A stretch of 64,000 bases of DNA. Origin: Saprospiraceae bacterium (GTDB taxonomy: Bacteria; Bacteroidota; Bacteroidia; Chitinophagales; Saprospiraceae). The notes under the pieces were generated by a model that did not search any database, was not told the origin of the DNA, and saw nothing but the letters and a program-made list of their open reading frames with translations. The DNA is taken from positions 1 to 64,000 of the forward strand of contig JADKCC010000025.1 in assembly GCA_016714785.1 (NCBI GenBank), written 5' to 3'. The position numbers and the translations under genes were made by a program. Position 1 is the first letter of the stretch; every line of letters starts with the position of its first letter. This document shows, in pieces, positions 57,364 through 64,000 of the stretch.

Positions 57364-57984
57364 TTAATCAATGACGTTGATTTGTTTATAGGCTGGGTAC
57401 CTATTATTACCCTTATTAATATTAGTAGTAATTATATTATCAATACTAATAATAGCACCTTTTGTGAGCTTTTTTAAATTATTCAATGTAACATTATCTA
57501 AAGATTCACCCTTAATAGTTGTTGAATAAATAGGGACTCCCTGCTTATCGTTGAGCATTATTGCAAATGTGAGAATTTTGCTTTTATTAAAGTCCGGGTA
57601 TTCTTTGGCATAATTGAATAGCAATTTTCCAGGGTTTTCCAAATCTTTTTCTTTTAGACTTCCTCCTATTTCTTTTTCAAAAGCTAAGGTTGGTTCAGGC
57701 AACATCCTAGAACTCACGGAAGTAATCGCACATAATACCTTTTTGTAATAAAGCTTAAATTTTATTTCATCTTGCACGCCTTGAGGAATATAAACGTAGG
57801 TACTATCTGATCTTTTTTGAAGTGACCCTACATTCACCTTTAGTTGAATTTCTTCAGGATTACAGTTATTAAGCTGAATATTTATAGAATTTTCGATCCC
57901 AAAATACACGACCTCACCTACTTTATCAAATGTTGGAATATTAGCAAATACTATGAAAACTGATGCTATAAATGTACTCAACAT
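57364..57984 (-). CDS. Exported protein resembling the C-terminal domains of GldM
   Basis: A 206-residue protein with a hydrophobic N-terminus (MLSTFIASVFIVFANI). VVYFGIENSINIQLNN resembles the GldM beta domain start (LYIGVDNPI...); later ITSVSSRMLPEPT parallels the RVKRIPDP segment, and the last 90 residues (TIKGESLDNVTLNNLKKLTKGAIISIDNI) parallel the final GldM domain. GldM itself is about 500 residues with a TM anchor; this version lacks that half. A periplasmic role near the T9SS is therefore inference. The lipoprotein gene upstream (33 bp) is probably its operon partner. Confidence 0.7.
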   Translation of the reverse strand: MLSTFIASVFIVFANIPTFDKVGEVVYFGIENSINIQLNNCNPEEIQLKVNVGSLQKRSDSTYVYIPQGVQDEIKFKLYYKKVLCAITSVSSRMLPEPTLAFEKEIGGSLKEKDLENPGKLLFNYAKEYPDFNKSKILTFAIMLNDKQGVPIYSTTIKGESLDNVTLNNLKKLTKGAIISIDNIITTNINKGNNRYPAYKQINVID

Positions 57985-58017
57985 ATAAAATAATTATAGA
58001 AACTAAAAAAACATCCG

Positions 58018-58701
58018 CTATTTATAACTAGAGAAAATGTAGTTTACATATTCGACTGATGCAGTATCATATTTTATAAGGTTTACATCGCTGACAAACC
58101 TTTCTAATGATGCTATTGGATCTGGACCATTGCATGAGTTTTGGTAATATTTTTTTTCAAATGTACCATCTACCAATTTTTTGGTACCAAAAATGAATTC
58201 ATTGCAAATATATATTTCTCTTGAGTCATTATTGATATACATACCTGGATTCAAAATATTTCCAACTTGCTGATAATCAAATGTATCTCTGGTTAAAAAT
58301 TCTACATTGTCATATAATGGATTCAGTGTATCATTGATCATAAGACGTGAATATTCAATCTCCATTTGATTGGCACTTAATAAAGTAATTTTTGAAATCA
58401 TAGAATTGGAAAAATTCTTTCTAATTATAAAATTGAGCGTATCCGCAATATCTGGATTGGATATATCATAACTGCCTAAAGTATCCCCTAATTTTTTAAA
58501 CTTCCAAACCAAATTCTTCTTATTGGTAGCAGGATCATAAACATAACTACTGTCAATCCTGTAAACGGATCTTTCTTCAAGGCTTGGTGTATTAAAGGTA
58601 AAACTTGTAGGATAAACCAATGTAGGCGTAGTTTCTTTACTACATCCCCAAACTAAAACTAATGTTACAAAAACTGTTAAAAATATCAGGATTGATTTCA
58701 T
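58018..58701 (-). CDS. Lipoprotein paired with a GldM-like protein
   Basis: A 227-residue protein with a lipobox VLVWGC (Cys about 20). The body has no family I recognise; SSYVYDPATNKKNLVWKFKK and a single later Cys pair (YICNEF; SCNGPDPI) are notable. It lies 33 bp before the GldM-like gene on the same strand, so they form a two-gene unit, perhaps an envelope pair. Confidence 0.75.
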   Translation of the reverse strand: MKSILIFLTVFVTLVLVWGCSKETTPTLVYPTSFTFNTPSLEERSVYRIDSSYVYDPATNKKNLVWKFKKLGDTLGSYDISNPDIADTLNFIIRKNFSNSMISKITLLSANQMEIEYSRLMINDTLNPLYDNVEFLTRDTFDYQQVGNILNPGMYINNDSREIYICNEFIFGTKKLVDGTFEKKYYQNSCNGPDPIASLERFVSDVNLIKYDTASVEYVNYIFSSYK

Positions 58702-58870
58702 TTAATATATCTAATTATAATTTAATGGGTCAAAAGTACTACGTTAATTCGTATTAGCTTATAATTGCGGTAAAAATCAAACGTCAAATGCAGAAAAACA
58801 TTATAAATAATGCAAATATTATAAAGATAGGGCATTCTTTTTTAAAGTTCATCATTAAATCGACAAAAAA

Positions 58871-59018
58871 ATGATTTGCTAATGTGCTGATTTGCTAATG
58901 TGATGATTTGCTAATGTGATGATTTGATGATGTGATGATTTGTTGATTTGATGATTTGATGATGTGCTGATGTGCTAATGTGCTGATTTGCTAATGTGCT
59001 GATTTGCTGATGTGCTCC
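58871..59018. repeat. Simple tandem repeat TGATTTGCTAATG / TGATTTGATGATG
   Basis: Around 13 short units of TGATTTG, TGATG and TGCTAATG run almost without interruption. A short piece recurs at 60078-60113. Confidence 0.85.
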
Positions 59019-59072
59019 TTTTGTCTGAACTATGATTTATTTGATCTTTGTGATTAGGGTGATTTGTTGATG

Positions 59073-59131
59073 TGCACCGGTCAGAGACCGTAGGATACTA
59101 TCCGTCAAAGTCAAATAAGACTTTTACAAAC
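59073..59131. repeat. Hairpin block, copy 1
   Basis: Contains GGTC-aga-GACC, GGATA-c-TATCC and GTCAAAGTC...GACTTTTAC, three dyads in about 60 bp. Further copies lie at about 59200-59259 and 59849-59917. Confidence 0.75.
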
Positions 59132-59132
59132 G

Positions 59133-59190
59133 GTGTTAATTGAATTATAAATTCATAAAATATTGCATCGCAGTTGCAAACTGCGACGAT
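59133..59190. repeat. GTTAATTGAATTATAAATTC block, copy 1
   Basis: Recurs at 60118-60176 almost identically; ends with the stem TCGCAGTT/AACTGCGA. Confidence 0.8.
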
Positions 59191-59199
59191 CGTAGATGT

Positions 59200-59339
59200 G
59201 CACCGGTCAGAGACCGTAGGATACTATCCGTCAAAGTCAAATAAGACTTTGACAAACGGGGATGGCATTTTAATGGCCTTGCAAATTCATTTGCAAGTTA
59301 ACATAATTTGTTGCAATTAAAAATTGCAATGCCATTAAC
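59200..59339. repeat. Hairpin block copy 2 plus TTGCAA-core stems
   Basis: Second copy of the three-dyad block (CCGTCAAAGTC...GACTTTGACAAACGG), then CTTGCAAAT/ATTTGCAAG and TTGCAATT/AATTGCAA stems; the last part recurs at 60212-60293. Confidence 0.75.
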
Positions 59340-59353
59340 ACAAGCTCTTTTTG

Positions 59354-59820
59354 AACGTCCAATAGCTTAGATCTAACTTTCATTGGCTTAGATTGAACTT
59401 TCAAAAGCTTAGATTGGATGTCCATTGACTTATATTGGATGTCCAATGGCTTAGATTGAACGTTCAAAAGCTTAGATTGAACGTCCAAAAGCTTAGATTG
59501 AATGTCCAAAAGCTTAGATTGAATGTCCAAAAGCTTAGATTGGATGTCCAAAAGCTTAGATTGAACGTCCAAAAGCTTAGATTGGATGTCCAAAAGCTTA
59601 GATTGAATGTCCAAAAGCTTAGATTGGATGTCCAAAAGCTTAGAATGGATGTTCTAAAGCTTAGATTGGATGTCCAAAAGCTTAGATTGGATGTTCAAAA
59701 GCTTAGATTGGATGACCAAAAGCTTAGATTGGATGTCCATTGGCTTAGATTGGATGGTCAATGGCTTAAATTGGATTTCCAAAAGCTTTGATTGAACGTC
59801 CATTGGCTTAGATTGGATGG
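59354..59820. repeat. 21-bp minisatellite, 22 units
   Basis: Units of 21 bp of the form AAAAGCTTAGATTGGATGTCC. The GCTTAG anchor recurs every 21 bp from 59365 to 59806 with no indel. Units vary by a few substitutions (TGGCTTAG or AAGCTTAG; GAACGTCC or GGATGTCC). Both strands carry long open frames with a 7-residue period (VQKLRLD on plus, LDIQSKL on minus), a consequence of the 21-bp unit; none has a convincing start. Confidence 0.9.
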
Positions 59821-59848
59821 TGTTCCAATTTATTGATCTCAAGATGTG

Positions 59849-59963
59849 ATGATTTGTACCGTTCAGAGACCGTAGGATACTATCCGTCAAAGTCAGATAA
59901 GACTTTGACAAACGGGCATGGTATCCTATTGGAGTTGCAAACTTGTTTGCAACATGGATCGAA
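59849..59963. repeat. Hairpin block copy 3
   Basis: GTTCAGAGACC, GGATACTATCC and GTCAAAGTC...GACTTTGAC as in copies 1 and 2, then GTTGCAAACTTGTTTGCAAC. Confidence 0.75.
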
Positions 59964-60117
59964 TAAAACTTTGACAAACGAGAATATCAAACAATAGAAC
60001 ATGAGATATAACCAAATATCGAAGAACGGAACTTAGCCCCTCTTTTTTAAGAGAGGGGTTGGGGTGAGTAAATAGTGATTTGATGATTTGATGATGTGCT
60101 GATTTGCTCAGATAAGA

Positions 60118-60293
60118 TGTTAATTGAATTATAAATTCATAAAATATTGCATCGCAGTTGCAAACTGCGACGATCGAATGATCGTAAGATACTATCCGTC
60201 AACTTTGAAAAACGGGGAGGCATTTTACTGGCCTTGCAAATTCATTTGCAAGTTAACATAACTTGTTGCAATTAAAAATTGCAACGCCATTAA
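60118..60293. repeat. Second copy of the GTTAATTGAATT block and TTGCAA stems
   Basis: Matches 59133-59190 and 59255-59339 with few changes, but has lost most of the three-dyad block between them. A CCCCTCT...AGAGGGG hairpin lies upstream at about 60037-60058. Confidence 0.75.
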
Positions 60294-61705
60294 GTCCGTA
60301 TATATAAAGTCATAAATACGCCCATTTTTTGATGGTGGCTCAAGATTTTATATTGTTGGTCCAATACCTTTTTATCCTCATCCGTAAAGTCATTATACAC
60401 ATTGGAGTATAACACATAGTTACTTGTAGTATGATCAAAAGCTGAGTGTTTAGTAATAATATTGGATAAATCCATAAATCTTTGTTCACTATTATTGGGA
60501 AAAACGCAAGCTACTTCGTCAATAGTAATATTTTGTGTTCTCATATCATCCAATACTTTTTCCCTTAGTCCATAATAATGCAAATGCGCCAAACTAGCAT
60601 CCCAACCTTGTGATATATGAGACGGATAAATCCACAGATGTCCACTCATTAACCCAATACATAAGGTTACTGATAACCATGATTTTTTAATTAAGTCACT
60701 ACCAAAAATCATATAAATGACCAATAATGAGAAACTAAGATATACCGGTAACATGTACCTATGTGCATTTAGTCCTTTATAAGTTAAAAAACTTATAGCA
60801 GAACAAATAATTACAACCATAAAGATGACCACCAATTCTTTGATTTTATCATCTTTTCGAAATTTTGGAAAGTACATTAAGGCTAACCATAAACCAGCTA
60901 TCCAAAGAAATATCCTACCAAAATCCAATAATCGCCAAACCAAAATAACCATGTTTTTCAAAAAACCAGCAAAATCAACAGGTTGGAATGATGGTGCCCA
61001 AGGCGAAGTTTCGTGATATCCAATCCAGCCATTATCAATGTAATGCAAATAATTGTACACAGAAAACAACAGAAATCCTGGCAAATACGGCCCTGACATT
61101 TTCACAAGGCTCCAAAATGGTTTGGGTGAAGACTTTTTAAAATTGAAAGATAGATCAATCATTAAAATTGCAAAAGCTGTCATACCACCACGCATACTGA
61201 TGAGAAACAAGCCCAAAATACCAAAGGTAAGTAATATTCTTTGGTTGTTTAAGATGCTATTTAATGCTAAAAGAAAGAAAAAAACCAAAGGAATATCTGG
61301 TGAAATCAGAGCTGACTGGCCAAGTAATGTAGGCTCGAGTAGAAATATCGTCATTGCCCATAGCAAAGTTTTTTTTTGGACATATCTCTGCAATAAAAAA
61401 AAACTTTGAATCACAATTCCGATCAGAAATGGCAACATTGCAAAATGACTGACCACTAAACTCTTACCAAATATCATCCAAATTAAAGCTAGATACATTC
61501 CAAAAATAGGAATATGACCACTATCTATGCTATCTGGGAGCAATATTTCAGAAAAGTTAGTATCATAAAAGTGAAAGCCATGTTTAGCTCCTAGCTGCAC
61601 CGTATCCCAAAAAAAAATGTGGTCTGACACAAGATAGGTCAAGATTATGAAAAAAATCAGGAAAGGAAAGATTGGTAAATATTTAGTTTTGAATGTATCT
61701 ATCAT
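60290..61705 (-). CDS. Polytopic membrane protein, GT-C glycosyltransferase-like
   Basis: 471 residues from the ATG at 61705, which overlaps the recG stop as ATGA; a start at 61720 adds five residues. It has ten or more TM helices. The first loop, FFWDTVQLGAKHGFHFYDTNF, carries an Asp as in PMT/ArnT-type GT-C enzymes, and a second loop has LLGQSALISPDIPLVF. Such enzymes use polyprenyl-phosphate sugars in the outer leaflet of the inner membrane. Substrate unknown. The extreme 3' end borders the hairpin island. Confidence 0.78.
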   Translation of the reverse strand: MIDTFKTKYLPIFPFLIFFIILTYLVSDHIFFWDTVQLGAKHGFHFYDTNFSEILLPDSIDSGHIPIFGMYLALIWMIFGKSLVVSHFAMLPFLIGIVIQSFFLLQRYVQKKTLLWAMTIFLLEPTLLGQSALISPDIPLVFFFLLALNSILNNQRILLTFGILGLFLISMRGGMTAFAILMIDLSFNFKKSSPKPFWSLVKMSGPYLPGFLLFSVYNYLHYIDNGWIGYHETSPWAPSFQPVDFAGFLKNMVILVWRLLDFGRIFLWIAGLWLALMYFPKFRKDDKIKELVVIFMVVIICSAISFLTYKGLNAHRYMLPVYLSFSLLVIYMIFGSDLIKKSWLSVTLCIGLMSGHLWIYPSHISQGWDASLAHLHYYGLREKVLDDMRTQNITIDEVACVFPNNSEQRFMDLSNIITKHSAFDHTTSNYVLYSNVYNDFTDEDKKVLDQQYKILSHHQKMGVFMTLYIRT

Positions 61706-63822
61706 GATATTCGAGCCCAATCCTTATGTTTTTGACGCAATTTTGCTACTTGATATTTTATATTTTCATGTATGTCGCGTTCAAGATTTGGATCATTTTC
61801 TATAATTCTGATAGCTATGTTTCTGGCTGCATCCATTATGGCCCTGTCTTGACCGATATTGAGCAATTTAAAATCCAATAATCCACTTTGTTGTGTACCT
61901 TGTATATCACCAGGCCCACGAAGTTTTAGATCCGCTTCAGCTATTTCGAAGCCATTATTGGTACGAACCATGGTTGCAATTCTTTCTTTACCTTCTTTTG
62001 ATATTTTAAAATCGGTCATCAAGATGCAATAAGACTGATCAGCACCTCGCCCTACACGTCCTCGGAGCTGATGTAGCTGAGATAGACCAAATCGTTCGGT
62101 ATTTTCTATAATCATCACACTGGCATTGGGAACATTTACACCGACTTCTATGACGGTAGTAGCGACCATGATTTGTGTCGTTTTATTGATAAATCGTTGC
62201 ATTTCCCAATCTTTGTCTTTGGCTTTCATCCTTCCATGCACCACACTTATTTGGAAATCTGGTGGCGGAAAATACTGTAAGAGTCGCTCATATCCATCTT
62301 GTAGGTTTTGCAGATCAAGTGTTTCTGACTCTTCTATCAATGGATAAACGATATAAATCTGCCGACCTTTGGCAATCTCACTATGCATGAATTGTAATAA
62401 CTGTGGTCTAGATGCTTCATATTTATGTATGGTTTGAATTTCTTTACGTCCTGGTGGTAACTCATCTATCACCGATACATCCAGATCACCATAGATCGTC
62501 ATAGCCAATGTTCTTGGTATCGGTGTGGCTGTCATCACTAATATATGTGGTGCCAAAGCACTGTTTTTTTTCCATAAACTGGCACGTTGTGCTACACCAA
62601 ATCGATGTTGTTCGTCAACTATCGCCAGACCTAGTTGCTGGAACTCTACGGTTGGTTCTATCAGAGCGTGAGTTCCTACTATAATGTGTATCTCACCACA
62701 TTTTAAACCTTGAAGTATTACTTCTCTTTTTTTACCTTTGACGCTACCTGAGAGAAACGCTACATTGATGGACATATCACCAAGCAAGGAAGTGATATTG
62801 ACATAATGTTGTTGGGCCAATATCTCAGTAGGTGCCATGATACAACTCTGGAACCCATTGTCTATAGCAATCAACATACATAATAGTGCAACGATTGTTT
62901 TTCCACTACCTACATCACCTTGTAGCAGACGATTCATTTGGGTATTGAGTCCCATATCCGTTCTGATCTCTTTGATGACCTTTTTTTGTGCATTGGTCAG
63001 TTCAAAAGGCAGTCTTGTTTTGAAAAATGTATTGAAATATTCACCTATGATCGTAAATGGAGCACTTTTGTACTTATACTTACGCATTATTTTACTTTGC
63101 AATAACCGTATTTGTACATAAAAAAACTCTTCAAACTTTATCCTGTTGGTAGCCAATGATTTCTGTTCTTCATTTTCTGGAAAGTGTATCCATCGAATGG
63201 CATTGTATCTACTGCAAACCCTCAATTTTTCGATCACATAATGAGGCAATGTTTCTGGTAGATCAACATCTGAAATGGATCCTAGCAAAGATTTTATGAT
63301 TTTCCGTCTGGCTTTACTGTCCAATCCTTTGCCATCCATTTTTTCAGTACTTGAGTAAACAGGATCATAAGTTTGGGACAGAGCAGTTGCAGCATCACTC
63401 AACAATTCCATTTCAGGATGTGCCATTGTCTTTTTGCCACTAAAAATGGTGACTCTACCATAGATGATGTATTCTTGTCCAACTTGCAGTACCTTATCCA
63501 GCCAAGTAGCGCCTTGAAACCATACCAACTCCAAAAAACCTGACCCATCCTTAAACATTCCCTGGATTCTGGAACGATTGTTTTTCCCTTTTATTTTTTC
63601 TATGGAGACCAAGGTACCTTTGAGCTGAATATTATCTCCATCAGTTTTAATATCTTTGATCAAGTGGAAAGTAGTACGATCTATATATCTAAATGGGTAG
63701 GTAAAGAGAAGATCCTGAACCGAGTGTATGTTCAGTTCTTTGCGAAAGGTTTCTCCTTTGGCAGGACCTATGCCTTTGACATAATCTATAGGTGTATCGA
63801 GTATGGAATGTGGTGTGGACAA
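61702..63822 (-). CDS. recG: ATP-dependent DNA helicase RecG
   Basis: Helicase RecG, about 706 residues from a TTG at 63822 (STPHSILDTPIDYVKGIGPAKG), where family homology begins; an ATG at 63933 would add 37 residues of unlikely sequence. Wedge/OB domain (about 60-170), Walker A GDVGSGKT, DEQH box (VDEQHRFG), motif III ATPIPRTLAM, and motifs V-VI (VIEVGVNVPNASVMIIENTERFGLSQLHQLRGRVGR). It reverses stalled replication forks. The downstream membrane gene overlaps its stop (ATGA). Confidence 0.95.
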   Translation of the reverse strand: MSTPHSILDTPIDYVKGIGPAKGETFRKELNIHSVQDLLFTYPFRYIDRTTFHLIKDIKTDGDNIQLKGTLVSIEKIKGKNNRSRIQGMFKDGSGFLELVWFQGATWLDKVLQVGQEYIIYGRVTIFSGKKTMAHPEMELLSDAATALSQTYDPVYSSTEKMDGKGLDSKARRKIIKSLLGSISDVDLPETLPHYVIEKLRVCSRYNAIRWIHFPENEEQKSLATNRIKFEEFFYVQIRLLQSKIMRKYKYKSAPFTIIGEYFNTFFKTRLPFELTNAQKKVIKEIRTDMGLNTQMNRLLQGDVGSGKTIVALLCMLIAIDNGFQSCIMAPTEILAQQHYVNITSLLGDMSINVAFLSGSVKGKKREVILQGLKCGEIHIIVGTHALIEPTVEFQQLGLAIVDEQHRFGVAQRASLWKKNSALAPHILVMTATPIPRTLAMTIYGDLDVSVIDELPPGRKEIQTIHKYEASRPQLLQFMHSEIAKGRQIYIVYPLIEESETLDLQNLQDGYERLLQYFPPPDFQISVVHGRMKAKDKDWEMQRFINKTTQIMVATTVIEVGVNVPNASVMIIENTERFGLSQLHQLRGRVGRGADQSYCILMTDFKISKEGKERIATMVRTNNGFEIAEADLKLRGPGDIQGTQQSGLLDFKLLNIGQDRAIMDAARNIAIRIIENDPNLERDIHENIKYQVAKLRQKHKDWARIS

Positions 63823-64000
63823 ATTTTGATAAGAAATTATAGATTGGCAAAAGTAGGAAAAAAATGGTTGTTTTTTTATAGTAATAAAATCAAATTGATA
63901 TTTCAAATATGAGTCCACTCTGAAAAGTGGCATTTTTTAAATTTATTATAAAATAGCACTTTTGGGCCTACGGGTTAAAGAAGTTAGGTCTTGGACCACA

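Noticed and set aside
59354..59820. CRISPR array
   Set aside because: Contiguous 21-bp units with no spacers and no cas genes nearby.
59270..59977. Heptad-repeat ORFs on both strands of the minisatellite as coiled-coil proteins
   Set aside because: No credible start or signal, interrupted on both strands by stops, and the 21-bp unit alone keeps frames open.

Overview
The window looks like chromosomal DNA of an AT-rich member of the Bacteroidota, probably a Saprospiraceae-type gliding or environmental bacterium; that family level is inference. The evidence is several secreted proteins with a C-terminal type IX secretion (T9SS) sorting domain, a stand-alone protein like the GldM C-terminal domain, a TonB-dependent receptor with a carboxypeptidase-regulatory-like N-terminus, -7 boxes of the Bacteroidota form TAnnTTTG, and the pairing of RNase Y with ZapA.

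Layout. 1-2501: glycine dehydrogenase gcvP, cut by the window edge. 2589-3400: a small membrane protein plus XRE-regulator pair behind 21-bp-phased ATTACA boxes. 3742-10277: two tandem copies of a lipoprotein plus two beta-barrel cassette, each behind the same about 0.5-kb leader, 171 bp of which is identical. In the first copy both barrel genes are broken by frameshifts. 10475-16013: T9SS and outer-membrane proteins, a methionine gamma-lyase-type enzyme divergent from an Lrp regulator, thioredoxin, and two damaged outer-membrane genes. 16165-25360: a GH74/sortilin-like propeller, dcd, a glycosyltransferase, the (p)ppGpp enzyme, a Fur regulator and a sterol-desaturase-like hydroxylase. 25375-32703: a second propeller protein, a TonB receptor and an esterase-fold T9SS protein without a visible nucleophile.

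33212-41944 is a minus-strand operon: MacA-type adaptor, TolC-type channel, ABC ATPase, two permeases, an NtrC-type response regulator and its kinase. A sigma-54 promoter and a perfect 16-bp palindrome about 107 bp upstream of the predicted start sit before the adaptor gene and fit the sigma-54 activator in the same operon. 42227-46972 is housekeeping: rny, zapA, a coiled-coil gene and pheT. It is followed by a HAD hydrolase/CAT-like pair, a third propeller protein (frameshifted) and a 1.2-kDa-residue-class secreted metalloprotease of 1176 residues with nine cysteine repeats. A GldM-like/lipoprotein pair, a membrane glycosyltransferase-like gene and recG close the window.

The non-coding DNA is unusually structured. 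Three copies of a MITE-like element occur at 32802, 52031 and 57027, two carrying a 21-nt-arm palindrome whose 3-nt loop is inverted between copies. There is a 14-unit array with 10-11 bp period at 52620, and a 1.5-kb island at 58871-60293 with many hairpins and a 22-unit, indel-free 21-bp minisatellite. I found no tRNA, rRNA, CRISPR array, transposase or prophage.
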